Part shown: positions 1 to 8,681 of the stretch, piece by piece | How positions within the stretch are numbered: position 1 is the stretch's first letter | How the letters are laid out: each line of letters opens with the position of its first letter | Notes under the pieces: model-generated | Database searches by the model: none | What the model was told of the DNA's origin: nothing | Seen by the model: only the letters and a program-made list of their open reading frames with translations | Translations under genes and position numbers: made by a program | Assembly (NCBI RefSeq): GCF_026015985.1 | Contig: NZ_CP110389.1 | Span: 1,396,001-1,460,000 of the forward strand | From: Rhodopseudomonas sp. P2A-2r | Lineage (GTDB): Bacteria > Pseudomonadota > Alphaproteobacteria > Rhizobiales > Xanthobacteraceae | DNA: 64,000 nucleotides | Direction of reading: 5' to 3'

Positions 1-149
1 AATTTAACGATTTCAATGGCATATCACCCCTGCAATTGATCCCCGGGGTGTCCGCGGCGAATTGCCAAGACATCGTCGCCTTGGAACCAAACTTCCGACA
101 CATCAAAACGGCCACTAGGGCCATCCCATACCCCTTGGAAGGGAACCTC

Positions 150-2477
150 GTGGCGCCCAAATCCCTGCCGCTTCTCGCTTTGCTATGTGTGCTGATGGCC
201 GCTCCTGCGGCCGCGCAGACCGCCGCGCCGGCGCCCGCCCCCAGCGCCGATTCCCTGACGCCGGAGCAGGCCAGCCGTGCGCTGGAGACCTTGCAGGACG
301 ACGGCAAGCGCGCCCAGATGATCGACACGCTGAGGGCCATTGCCAAGGCGACCCCGGCGACACCGGCGGCGGCGAAGCCTGCCGCGCCGCTGGCGCCGGA
401 CAGCCTGGTCGCGCAATTGCTGCTCGCGGTTTCCGAACAGGTCAGCGATCTCGGGCGTGAGATCGATGCTGCGGCACGTTCGGTGGTGCGCTTCCCGGCG
501 CTTTGGTATTGGCTACAGAGAACGGCGCAGGACCCCGAGACCTATCAACTCCTGTTCGATATTGCGTGGAAGCTGGCGCTGGTTTTCAGCAGCGCATTCG
601 CGGCCGAATCCCTGGTGTGCCGGCTGCTGCGAAGACCACAGCAACTGCTTGAGGCCCGGATTCCCTATGCGGCGCGCGCACCGGTCCAGGTTCTGGAGCG
701 GATCGATCCACCATCCTCGATGGCGGATATCAGCGAGGTGCCGGATCTGCAGCGGCGCCATCGCAGCCTGACCCGTGCGTGGCAATCGCTGGTGCGGCTG
801 CCGTTCGTCCTCGGCCGGCTGGCGCTCGAACTGCTGCCGGTCGTGGTATTTGCGGGCGTCGTCGTCATGCTGCTCGGCACCGGGATCGGCGACGCCGGCA
901 TCGCGCGTCTGGCGATCCTCGCCATCGTCAATGCCTATCTGATCTGCCGCGCCATCGTTTGCGTCGTGCGGTCGCTGTTCGGTCCGCTCGGCCTGATTAC
1001 GCTGCGCGAAGAGACCGCGGCCTATATCGAGATCTGGACCCGGCGCATCGCGACCGTCTGCGTCTCCGGAATTGCACTGGCCAATATCGCATTGCTGCTC
1101 GGATTGTATCGCGGGGGCTACGATGCGCTGGTGCGGCTGGTGATGCTGGCCGTGCATCTGCTCGTGGTCGTGGTCATCCTGCAGTGTCACAGGCAGGTGG
1201 CGGGAGCGATCCGTGCGCCGGAGGGACGCATTGGCGTCATGGCGATGCTGCGCAATCGCTTCGCCGGGATCTGGCACGTGCTGGCGATCGCTTTGGTGCT
1301 CGCATTGTGGGCTGTCTGGGCGCTGCATATCAAGAACGGCTACGCGCTGCTGCTGCAGTACTTCGTCGGGACGGTGATGGTCGTCGCGGCGGCCAGACTG
1401 ACTCTTGTCGTTCTGCTGGGCCTGATCGATCGCGGCTTTCGTATCCAGCCCGAAATCCTGCAGCGTTTCCCCGGCCTGGAGGCGCGCGCCAATCGCTATC
1501 TGCCGTTGCTGCGCCAGGTCGTGTCCGGCCTCGTCGGCACGATCGGCCTTGTCGCACTGCTCGAGGTGTGGGGCATCGATGCCATCGTCTGGTTCTATGG
1601 CGGTCAGGTCGGTGGGCGCGTGGTGTCGGCTGTGGTGACCATCGGTGTTGCCGCGCTGGCTGCCGTCGCGGTGTGGGAGGGCAGCAATGCGCTGATGGAT
1701 CGGCAACTGGCGTTGCTGACGCGCAATTCGCATTTCGCGCGCGCGGCGCGGCTGCGCACGTTCCAGCCCATGCTGCGCACGACGTTGCTGTGTGTGATCG
1801 TCGCCGTGGTCGGGCTGACGGCGCTGAGCGAGATCGGCGTCAACGTGGCGCCGCTCTTGGCCGGCGCCGGCATCGTCGGTATCGCCATCGGCTTCGGTTC
1901 GCAGAAGCTGGTCCAGGACGTCATCACCGGCCTGTTCCTGCTGCTCGAGAACACCGTGCAGGTCGGCGACAATGTCACTGTGTCGGGCCTGTCCGGCGTC
2001 GTCGAGAACGTCTCGATCCGTACCATCCGGCTGCGCGCCGGCGACGGTGCGGTGCACATCGTGCCGTTCAGCGCGGTGACGACCATCACCAACGCCAGTC
2101 GTGGTGCCGGCAACGCTGCTGTCAGCGTCAATGTCGCCTACAAGGAAGACACCGACCGCGCCGGGCAGGTCCTCAAGGAGATTGTCGCCGAGATGCGCGG
2201 CGAGCCGGAGTTCCGTCAGGCCATCCGCAGCGATCTGGAATTGTGGGGCGTCGACAAGGTGGACGGATCGATGGCCTCCATCGTCGGGCAGATCCGCTGC
2301 ACCGATTCCGGACGTTGGCCGGTGCAGCGCGAGTTCAACCGCCGCATGAAGCGCCGCTTCCAGGAAAACGGCATCGAGATTGCCAGTGCCGGGCAGACCA
2401 TTCTGATGCAGCTTCCCGCGCCCGAGACCGACGACACCGCCGAAGCTCCCACCTCGCGGCGCCGGGCAACCGCCTGA
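150..2477 (+). CDS. MscS-family mechanosensitive ion channel protein
   Basis: A 775-residue inner-membrane protein. The GTG at 150 is chosen because GGAAGGGA lies just upstream and it places a clean signal peptide (hydrophobic core LPLLALLCVLMAAPAAA) at the N terminus; an upstream start at 36 would put 38 unlikely residues in front. After an Ala/Pro-rich periplasmic stretch there are about ten hydrophobic segments. The MscS pore and beta domain follows at roughly residues 570-740, with the family-typical GAGIVGIAIGFGSQ and QVGDNVTV segments. By family such channels release solutes on hypo-osmotic shock, and the large multi-helix N terminus resembles the MscK/YbdG-type long forms. The C-terminal tail is short and Thr/Arg-rich. 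Family is firm; gating role is inferred. Confidence 0.9.
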   Translation: MAPKSLPLLALLCVLMAAPAAAQTAAPAPAPSADSLTPEQASRALETLQDDGKRAQMIDTLRAIAKATPATPAAAKPAAPLAPDSLVAQLLLAVSEQVSDLGREIDAAARSVVRFPALWYWLQRTAQDPETYQLLFDIAWKLALVFSSAFAAESLVCRLLRRPQQLLEARIPYAARAPVQVLERIDPPSSMADISEVPDLQRRHRSLTRAWQSLVRLPFVLGRLALELLPVVVFAGVVVMLLGTGIGDAGIARLAILAIVNAYLICRAIVCVVRSLFGPLGLITLREETAAYIEIWTRRIATVCVSGIALANIALLLGLYRGGYDALVRLVMLAVHLLVVVVILQCHRQVAGAIRAPEGRIGVMAMLRNRFAGIWHVLAIALVLALWAVWALHIKNGYALLLQYFVGTVMVVAAARLTLVVLLGLIDRGFRIQPEILQRFPGLEARANRYLPLLRQVVSGLVGTIGLVALLEVWGIDAIVWFYGGQVGGRVVSAVVTIGVAALAAVAVWEGSNALMDRQLALLTRNSHFARAARLRTFQPMLRTTLLCVIVAVVGLTALSEIGVNVAPLLAGAGIVGIAIGFGSQKLVQDVITGLFLLLENTVQVGDNVTVSGLSGVVENVSIRTIRLRAGDGAVHIVPFSAVTTITNASRGAGNAAVSVNVAYKEDTDRAGQVLKEIVAEMRGEPEFRQAIRSDLELWGVDKVDGSMASIVGQIRCTDSGRWPVQREFNRRMKRRFQENGIEIASAGQTILMQLPAPETDDTAEAPTSRRRATA

Positions 2478-2570
2478 GGGCTGATCTTCACCGGCATGTT
2501 CAACGCCCGGCGCGTGTCCGAAGGTCGAGCACAAGGACCCGGACAAGCCGCCTGATCGGTCGGCGAACCG

Positions 2571-2753
2571 CTAATGCAGCGCCTTGCCGCTGCCGCGTTT
2601 GATATTGCAGGGAATCGCAGCTGCATAAAGCTGCTGCAATTCGGCTTCCAGCTGCTCGTTGACCAGCAGAAGCGCTTTCAACGCACCGTGGATATCGCCG
2701 TTGCAGGCGGCGATAATTTCATCGATCGCGACGTCACTGGGCGCGCGGGCCAT
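2571..2753 (-). CDS. small conserved hypothetical protein (60 aa)
   Basis: A 60-residue acidic helical protein with no recognised domain name. The ATG at 2753 has GGAGA seven bases upstream; a longer reading from 2783 lacks such a site. The sequence is predicted mostly alpha-helical (DEIIAACNGDIHGALKALLL, then an NEQLEAELQQLY stretch). It is convergent with the MscS gene and divergent from the DUF3750 gene. No function is assigned. Confidence 0.65.
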   Translation of the reverse strand: MARAPSDVAIDEIIAACNGDIHGALKALLLVNEQLEAELQQLYAAAIPCNIKRGSGKALH

Positions 2754-2945
2754 CGAACATTCTCCGATTTTTGTCAGGATCATTTTCCGATTTTATTGGG
2801 AAGATATTACGGCAAGGCGCCCGGCGACCCTGTGGATAGCGTGGATAGCTTCGGCCGGCTGCATGGCGACCATCGGCCGCGGCGCGGTGGTGAAATCGGG
2901 CGCGATCCCCATATGGGGCGGGTTGCTTCATTTGGGCTGCCAGCG

Positions 2946-3680
2946 GTGAGAAAAATCGTGATCGTCCTGTTGCTTCTGCTGGTGGTCCCCATCGGCGCCT
3001 CGGCGTTGAAATACTGGTTTGGCGATCGTTCGGTTGATTGGCAGAGCGCCGACCGCTCAAGCGCCGGGCTGCTGCCCCAACCGGCCGCGCATCCTGAAGC
3101 CCTGGTGCGCGTCTTCGCTGCGCGCACCGTGCGTTGGCGCGGCATCTTTGCGGTTCACACCTGGGTAGTGGTCAAGGAGCGCAATGCGCCGCGCTACACC
3201 CGCTATGACTACACCGCGTGGGGCGAGCCGATCCGCGTCAACGGCTTCGCGGCCGATGGCCGCTGGTTCGGCGACATGCCGGAGGCGCTCGCCGCTGCGG
3301 ATGGCCAAGCCGCCGAAGCCATGATCCCGAAAATCCGCTCGGCCATCGAAAGCTACAAGCTGCGCGCCTATGGCGACTACCGGGCGTGGCCGGGGCCGAA
3401 TTCCAACACCTTCGTTGCCGCCGTGCTGGCGTCGGTCCCGGAACTGAAGATCGCATTGCCGCCGACCGCCATCGGCAAGGACTATCCCTGGAGCGGCGAT
3501 GCCTTTGGCCGGACTCCGTCCGGCACCGGCCTGCGCGCCACCCTCGGCGGCTATCTCGGCGTGACCGTCGGCTGGATCGAAGGCATCGAGGTCAATTTTC
3601 TCGGCGCGGTGTTCGGCGTCGATATCCGACGTCCGGCGCTCAAGCTGCCTGGAATCGGGCGCCTCGGCCTAGCCGCGTGA
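2946..3680 (+). CDS. DUF3750 domain-containing protein
   Basis: A 244-residue protein with an N-terminal transmembrane or signal segment (IVIVLLLLLVVPIGASAL) followed by a soluble periplasmic region containing WRGIFAVHTWVVVKE and the YRAWPGPNSNTF segment, which I associate with the DUF3750 family. The GTG at 2946 gives a normal signal-anchor. An ATG at 2913 would add eleven residues and cannot be excluded, since neither has a strong ribosome-binding site. It is followed 46 bases later by a hydrolase gene on the same strand. No biochemical function is known to me for the family. Confidence 0.75.
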   Translation: MRKIVIVLLLLLVVPIGASALKYWFGDRSVDWQSADRSSAGLLPQPAAHPEALVRVFAARTVRWRGIFAVHTWVVVKERNAPRYTRYDYTAWGEPIRVNGFAADGRWFGDMPEALAAADGQAAEAMIPKIRSAIESYKLRAYGDYRAWPGPNSNTFVAAVLASVPELKIALPPTAIGKDYPWSGDAFGRTPSGTGLRATLGGYLGVTVGWIEGIEVNFLGAVFGVDIRRPALKLPGIGRLGLAA

Positions 3681-3726
3681 TCCGGACCGCCGCGAAACCG
3701 ATCTGCCGTCGCTGCGTAGCTGAAGC

Positions 3727-4716
3727 GTGCGCAACCATCCCCGGATCATATCGATGATAGCGATCTGCCTGATCGCCACGCTTGCCGCGCTGGCGTTGAT
3801 CACCCAGGCCGGCGTCGCCGTGCTGGAGCGGAAATATCCAGCTCACAGCCGCTTCGTCGATGTCGCCGGCGGGCGGATTCACGTGGAGGATATCGGCCCG
3901 CGCGATGCCGCCGGTCCGCCGATCGTGCTGATCCACGGCGCCACCTCCAGCCTCGAGACCATGCGCTTTCCGCTCGGCGACATGCTGGCCAGAAATCACC
4001 GCGTGATCCTGATCGACCGGCCCGGACTCGGCTGGAGCAGCCGAGACGATCTGAAAAATTCGTCGCCGGCGATTCAGGCGCGCATGATCGACGAGGCACT
4101 GGGACAACTCGGTATAGAGTCCGCCGTCCTTGTGGTGCATTCGCTGGCCGGCGCGCTCGGGGCGTTGATGGCACTGGACTATCCGCAGCGCGTCGCCGGG
4201 CTGGTGATGCTGGCCGGCGTCACCTATCCTTGGCCGGGCGGGGTCGGCACTTACAACGACGTCGTCACCACGCCGCTGATCGGCCCGCTGCTGGCCTACA
4301 CCATCACTTTGCCGCTCGGCTATTTCCTGATGGAGCCCGGTGCCCGCAGTGTATTCCGGCCGCAGGTCATGCCCGAGGGATATGTGCAGCAGACTGCGAC
4401 GCCGCTGGTGCTGCGGCCGCGAACCTTCCTGGCCAATGCGTGGGATCTGGTGACGTTGAAAGCCGCGGTCACCGAACAGGCGCCGCGCTATGGCGAGATC
4501 AAGGTGCCCACCGTGGTGATATCAGGCGATGCCGACACCACGGTGTCACCGCAGATCCATTCCCGCCGCTTCGCCGCGACCGTGCCACATGCCCGGCTGA
4601 TCATATTACCTGATGTCGGTCACATCGTGCAGAATGCTGCGCCCGATCTCGTTGTCAGCGAGATCGAAGGCATGATTGCCGCCGCTGACACACGACCGAC
4701 GGCAGTGCTGCGGTAG
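3727..4716 (+). CDS. alpha/beta hydrolase
   Basis: A 329-residue alpha/beta-hydrolase-fold protein with an N-terminal membrane anchor (MIAICLIATLAALALITQ). The oxyanion-hole segment VLIHGATSS, the nucleophile elbow VVHSLAGALGAL (Ser in H-S-L-A-G), the acid in SGDADTTV and the catalytic His in DVGHIVQ are all visible. The start is either the GTG at 3727 or the ATG at 3754; both keep the anchor. Substrate is unknown; lipase or esterase-type activity is an inference from the fold only. Confidence 0.82.
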   Translation: MRNHPRIISMIAICLIATLAALALITQAGVAVLERKYPAHSRFVDVAGGRIHVEDIGPRDAAGPPIVLIHGATSSLETMRFPLGDMLARNHRVILIDRPGLGWSSRDDLKNSSPAIQARMIDEALGQLGIESAVLVVHSLAGALGALMALDYPQRVAGLVMLAGVTYPWPGGVGTYNDVVTTPLIGPLLAYTITLPLGYFLMEPGARSVFRPQVMPEGYVQQTATPLVLRPRTFLANAWDLVTLKAAVTEQAPRYGEIKVPTVVISGDADTTVSPQIHSRRFAATVPHARLIILPDVGHIVQNAAPDLVVSEIEGMIAAADTRPTAVLR

Positions 4717-4789
4717 CATTCCTTTGGCACTATCCGCCGCCTCAGGCGTTGAGGTCGCGTCCATCCACACCCATCCCATGGAGTATTGC

Positions 4790-5218
4790 ATGACCACGAC
4801 TTTCGGTTCAGCCAAATGGCAGGGCGGCATCAAGGACGGCAAGGGCGCCATCTCGACCAAGAGCGGCGCGCTGACGGATTATCCCTACGGCTTCGCCAGC
4901 CGCTTCGAGGGCAAGCCCGGCTCCAACCCCGAAGAACTGATCGGTGCGGCCCACGCCGCCTGTTTCACCATGGCGCTGTCGCTCATTCTCGGCGAGGCCA
5001 AGCTCACCGCCGAGCAGATGGAAACCAAGGCCGACGTCACTCTTGAGAAAGAAGGCGACGGGTTTGCCATCACCAAGGTGCACCTGACGCTGTCGGCGAA
5101 GATCCCCGGCGCCGACAAGGCAAAATTCGACGAGTTGGCGGCAAAGGCCAAGGCCGGCTGCCCGGTCTCGAAGCTGCTGAAGGCCGAGATCACGCTGGAC
5201 GCGACGCTGCTGGGCTAA
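4790..5218 (+). CDS. OsmC family peroxiredoxin
   Basis: A 142-residue OsmC-type thiol peroxidase. Both redox cysteines are present in their family contexts: AAHAACF near residue 61 and AGCPVSKLL near residue 126. The N-terminal segment GSAKWQGGIKDGKGAIST is typical of OsmC rather than Ohr. By family it reduces organic hydroperoxides in the cytoplasm under stress. The start is the ATG at 4790. The gene stands alone, convergent with pyk across a dispersed repeat. Confidence 0.9.
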   Translation: MTTTFGSAKWQGGIKDGKGAISTKSGALTDYPYGFASRFEGKPGSNPEELIGAAHAACFTMALSLILGEAKLTAEQMETKADVTLEKEGDGFAITKVHLTLSAKIPGADKAKFDELAAKAKAGCPVSKLLKAEITLDATLLG

Positions 5219-5231
5219 GCCGCCCAACCTC

Positions 5232-5372
5232 TGCTCGGCTGTCGTCGCCCGCGAAAGCGGGCGACCCAGTAAACACCATCGTCCCGGTTTTATCACGGGC
5301 ATCGCGGAATACTGGATCGCCCGGTCCCGGCGCGCAAGTGCGCACCAGGCCGGGCGATGACAGTGGAGTTTG
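5232..5372. repeat. dispersed palindromic intergenic repeat, family C
   Basis: The spacer between convergent OsmC and pyk holds two hairpins: GCCCGCgaaaGCGGGC near 5247, and a longer imperfect palindrome ending in CCGGGCGATGACAG. Its style (hairpins with cgaaag loops ending in GGGCGATGACA) is that of short dispersed repeats common in Bradyrhizobium-group genomes. It may also act as a bidirectional terminator for the two flanking genes. Confidence 0.55.
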
Positions 5373-5406
5373 TTGATACGGGGTAAGGTCAGTCCCGCGC
5401 CGCTAC

Positions 5407-6843
5407 CTACATCTCCGCGTCAGCCTTCGGGCCGACATAGGCTATGCGCACCATGTTGGTGGCGCCGGGAGTGCCGAGCGGCACGCCGGCGACGATGATG
5501 ACGCGCTGGCCGGCCTTGGCGAAGCCATCGCGAAACGCGATGCTGCCGGCGCGATCGACCATGTCGTCCTGATCGTGCGCGTCTTCGGCCACCACGCAAT
5601 GCACGCCCCACACCACCGCCAGCCTGCGGCCGGTGGCGGCGTTCGGCGTGATCGCCACCACCGGCGGTTTCGGCCGCTCGCGTGCAACGCGGATCGCGGT
5701 GGATCCTGAACTGGTCCAGCAGATGATCGCGGACAGGTCGAGCGTCTCCGCAATCTGCCGCGCGGCGCCGGCGATGGCGTCGCCCGCGGTGGCTTCCGGC
5801 TCCGGCCGCTGCGCGGTGAGCACGCTGCGATAGATCGGGTCGCGTTCGACCTCCTCGCCGATGCGGTTCATGGTGGCGACAGCCTCGACCGGAAATCTAC
5901 CGGCCGCCGATTCCGCCGACAGCATGATGGCGTCGGCGCCTTCATAGACGGCCGTGGCGACGTCCGAGACTTCGGCGCGCGTCGGCACCGGGCTCTGGAT
6001 CATCGATTCCAGCATCTGCGTGGCCACCACCACCGGCTTGCCGGCGCGGCGCGCCATGCGCGTCATCTGCTTCTGCAGGCTCGGCACGCGTTCCAGCGGC
6101 AGTTCGACGCCGAGATCGCCGCGCGCCACCATCAGCGCGTCGGACACGTCGAGGATTTCAGCCAGTCGGTCGATGGCCTGAGGCTTCTCGATCTTCGACA
6201 TCACCGCGGCGCGGCCACGAATCAGCTTCTTGGCCTCGATGACGTCGTCGGCGCGCTGCACGAAGGACAGCGCCACCCAGTCGATCCCGGTCTCCAGCGC
6301 GGCTTCGAGGTCGGCGCGATCCTTCGGTGTCATCACCGAGATAGGCAGGTCGGTATCGGGCAGGCTGACGCCCTTGCGGTCCGACATCCGGCCGCCGATC
6401 ACCACACGGGTCACGGCGCGGTCCGGCGAGCACTCCTCGGCAATCAGGCGGACCTTGCCGTCGTCGAGCAGCAGCGCGTGGCCGGGGCGCAGCGCCGCGA
6501 GAATCTCCGGATGCGGCAGCTGCACCCGGGTGTTGTCGCCGGGGGTCTTGTCGGAATCCAGCGTGAAGGTCTCGCCGTTCCTGAGCTGGATGGCGCCATC
6601 GGCGAACGAGCCGAGCCGCAGCTTCGGCCCTTGCAGATCGACGAGGATGCCGATCGGGCGGCCATAGCTGCTCTCGACATTGCGGATGGTCTTCACCAGC
6701 TCGCGCATCTTGTCGTGCGAGGTGTGGCTCATATTGATGCGAAACACGTCCGCGCCCGCTTCGAACAGCTTGCGGATCATCGTGCTGTCCGATGACACCG
6801 GACCCAGCGTTGCGACAATCTTGATGCGTCGCATGCGCCTCAT
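5407..6843 (-). CDS. pyk: pyruvate kinase
   Basis: A 478-residue pyruvate kinase converting phosphoenolpyruvate and ADP to pyruvate and ATP in glycolysis. Visible motifs are RIKIVATLGPVS at the N terminus, FRINMSH, VDLQGPKLRLG, the active-site SKIEKPQAI and MVARGDLGVELP segments, and GADAIMLSAESAAG. Length is normal for the short bacterial isoform. The ATG at 6843 is chosen because it overlaps the stop of the upstream DUF1036 gene as ATGA, implying translational coupling; an internal ATG at 6834 is the alternative. Complete, with no odd residues seen. Confidence 0.96.
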   Translation of the reverse strand: MRRMRRIKIVATLGPVSSDSTMIRKLFEAGADVFRINMSHTSHDKMRELVKTIRNVESSYGRPIGILVDLQGPKLRLGSFADGAIQLRNGETFTLDSDKTPGDNTRVQLPHPEILAALRPGHALLLDDGKVRLIAEECSPDRAVTRVVIGGRMSDRKGVSLPDTDLPISVMTPKDRADLEAALETGIDWVALSFVQRADDVIEAKKLIRGRAAVMSKIEKPQAIDRLAEILDVSDALMVARGDLGVELPLERVPSLQKQMTRMARRAGKPVVVATQMLESMIQSPVPTRAEVSDVATAVYEGADAIMLSAESAAGRFPVEAVATMNRIGEEVERDPIYRSVLTAQRPEPEATAGDAIAGAARQIAETLDLSAIICWTSSGSTAIRVARERPKPPVVAITPNAATGRRLAVVWGVHCVVAEDAHDQDDMVDRAGSIAFRDGFAKAGQRVIIVAGVPLGTPGATNMVRIAYVGPKADAEM

Positions 6844-7430
6844 GGCTTGGATCCCGGCGTGACGCTGGGCGGCAGCGTGCCGGGAAGCGGATTGCCCGGT
6901 GCGTTCGGCATTCCCGGCAGGCCGCCCTGTCCGGGCGGGCCCGCTGGCCCCGGAACGCCGGGCAGCTTTGGCGGATTTTGTTCGTTGGATTCGGTCAGCT
7001 GGACGGTCCATGCGCGCTGTTCGCCCGTGTCGACCTCGAAGAACCCGGTGCGATCGAAGCCGCGCGCCAGACAATTCTCGGTGCCCTTGATGGTGAATTC
7101 CTTGTCGCGCGAGCACATGAAGGCCTGGCCGGACCATTCGCCGCCGCGGTCGTAGTCGAGCGCGTAGATGTAATAGAAGCGGGCCACAAGGGTGCCGCGC
7201 AGCAGGGTTTCGCAGGCCCGCGACGACACGTTCCACCAGCCTTCGGTGGTCCAGCCGTCGGCGTCCTTGTAGCCCAGCGCGATGCCGACCCGGCTCGACG
7301 TATTGTTGCACAGGCGGAAATCGGCCGCCGCCGGACTGGTCGACAGCCACATCAGGGCAAGCGCCAGCACCGGCCAGAGCGCGGCGGCGCGAGGAAGTCG
7401 GGAGCGGCAATAGGAATCTGCAGAGGTCAT
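6840..7430 (-). CDS. DUF1036 domain-containing exported protein with collagen-like tail
   Basis: A 196-residue secreted protein. A signal peptide (ALWPVLALALMWLS, cleavage near AAA-DF at residue 36) is followed by the DUF1036 domain (FRLCNNTSSRVGIALGYKD, EGWWNVSSRACETL, YYIYALDYDRGG). The last ~45 residues are Gly/Pro-rich with repeated G-x-P/G-P-x steps resembling a short collagen-like segment. Its stop overlaps the pyk start by four bases, so the two are co-transcribed. DUF1036 has no established function that I know of; the periplasmic location is predicted. Confidence 0.85.
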   Translation of the reverse strand: MTSADSYCRSRLPRAAALWPVLALALMWLSTSPAAADFRLCNNTSSRVGIALGYKDADGWTTEGWWNVSSRACETLLRGTLVARFYYIYALDYDRGGEWSGQAFMCSRDKEFTIKGTENCLARGFDRTGFFEVDTGEQRAWTVQLTESNEQNPPKLPGVPGPAGPPGQGGLPGMPNAPGNPLPGTLPPSVTPGSKP

Positions 7431-7603
7431 CGAGAGAGGCTATATCAATTCATTGACGATTTCGCGCGAGCCGTCGGATCTGTCCACGGTCGCGGAACCT
7501 GCGATGCAGAAGCTTGTTTGGCCGGCGAAGTGGCAAAATCTGTGACAGAGCACCACTTTATGTAAAACCGGGCAAACCACCAACGAGAATAGCGAGACCA
7601 GCC

Positions 7604-7936
7604 ATGACGGTTGACAAAACTGCGTCCGACAGCGCGGCGCTTGACGAAAAAACCCGGACCGAGCTGGAAGCCGCGGCCTTCCGGCGCCTGGTCGCACATT
7701 TGCGCGAACGGACAGATGTCCAGAACATCGACCTGATGAATCTGGCGGGCTTCTGCCGCAATTGTCTGTCGAACTGGCTGAAGGAGGAGGCCGACGCCAA
7801 GGGGGTCCCGATGAGCAAGGACGACAGCCGCGAGGCGGTCTACGGCATGCCCTACGAGGCCTGGAAAACGCTCCACCAGGCGCCGGCAACCCCTGAGCAG
7901 GCCGCCGCATTCAAGAAGAGCCATTCCGGGCATTGA
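7604..7936 (+). CDS. DUF1244 domain-containing protein
   Basis: A 110-residue cytoplasmic protein of the DUF1244 family, recognised by LVAHLRERTDVQNIDLMNLAGFCRNCLSNWL and the YGMPYEAWK motif. The conserved Cys pair in FCRNC is present. The ATG at 7604 is favoured over 7514 because the upstream extension covers the divergent promoter region and is not protein-like. It is divergent from the DUF1036-pyk pair. Biochemical role is unknown. Confidence 0.85.
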   Translation: MTVDKTASDSAALDEKTRTELEAAAFRRLVAHLRERTDVQNIDLMNLAGFCRNCLSNWLKEEADAKGVPMSKDDSREAVYGMPYEAWKTLHQAPATPEQAAAFKKSHSGH

Positions 7937-8107
7937 CGCGCTTTTCGCGCTGCTGTTCCGTGCGGAAAATGAAAGTTGTGGGGGCACTGTGGATGACCGC
8001 GATGCTGTCTTGACGCCGGCCGTCCCACTCTTGAGTGTCTTTTTAACTTACGGGCGCGCATAACGTCGCTCCCCTGTCCACCAAACCAATCCCACTAGGA
8101 GTATCCG

Positions 8108-8383
8108 ATGGCAAACACGGCCACGTCCGTTCTGGACGATCAGGCGACGCATTCTTTCGCCAAGGACCAGCTCAAGGCCATCGTCGAGCGCATCGAGCGG
8201 CTGGAAGAAGAAAAGAAGACCATTTCTGACGACATCAAGGATGTCTACGGCGAAGCCAAGGGCAACGGCTACGACGTCAAGGCGCTGCGCACCATCATCC
8301 GCATGCGCAAGCAGGATGCCAACGAGCGCGCCGAGCAGGAAACCATCCTGGATACCTACATGCAGGCCTTGGGGATGCTCTGA
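8108..8383 (+). CDS. gapR: GapR/UPF0335 (DUF2312) DNA-binding protein
   Basis: A 91-residue DUF2312 protein, orthologous in family to Caulobacter GapR, which binds overtwisted AT-rich DNA and stimulates type II topoisomerases during replication. Signature segments are [42 protein letters not shown] and the RMRK stretch. GGAG lies seven bases before the ATG. It is followed by a dispersed repeat that probably also ends transcription. Confidence 0.92.
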   Translation: MANTATSVLDDQATHSFAKDQLKAIVERIERLEEEKKTISDDIKDVYGEAKGNGYDVKALRTIIRMRKQDANERAEQETILDTYMQALGML

Positions 8384-8397
8384 GGCGATGGCGTCGC

Positions 8398-8660
8398 TGT
8401 CTTTCTTCCCCTCTCCCCGCGCGCAGCGTAGCTGCGCGAAGGTGGGAGAGGGTGCATAGGCGGCATTCTGCCGCCGTTATTGGACGGACGCCGATGCGAA
8501 GCATCGGCTACGCGAAGTGAGGGCGGGAGAGGGGGAGTAGCCGCGCGCACTTCAGAAGACGCCCCCTCCCGTCTCGAACCCGCTACGCGTGTTCGATCCA
8601 CCATCTACCCCCAGACGCAGCTGCGCTGCACCCGAGAGAGGGGAAAGCCAGTCGATTTAT
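8398..8660. repeat. dispersed repeat, family A (copy 1)
   Basis: A noncoding block between gapR and the DUF882 gene. It starts with CCCTCTCCCC...GGGAGAGGG, continues through an ATAGGCGGC...GCCGCCGTT hairpin and a GGACGCCGATGCGAAGCATC hairpin, then GCGGGAGAGGG. The same order of modules recurs at 45623-45862, so it is a modular repeat rather than chance. No coding potential is seen. Confidence 0.75.
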
Positions 8661-8681
8661 TGAAGTTATTGTCGCTGCGCC

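Noticed and set aside
513..2546. Long minus-strand open frame opposite the MscS gene
   Set aside because: His/Gln/Asp-rich composition without domains; it is the antisense shadow of the real MscS reading.
5407..7410. Pyruvate kinase reading extended to 7410
   Set aside because: The extension crosses the DUF1036 gene in another frame; the ATGA-coupled start at 6843 is normal in length.
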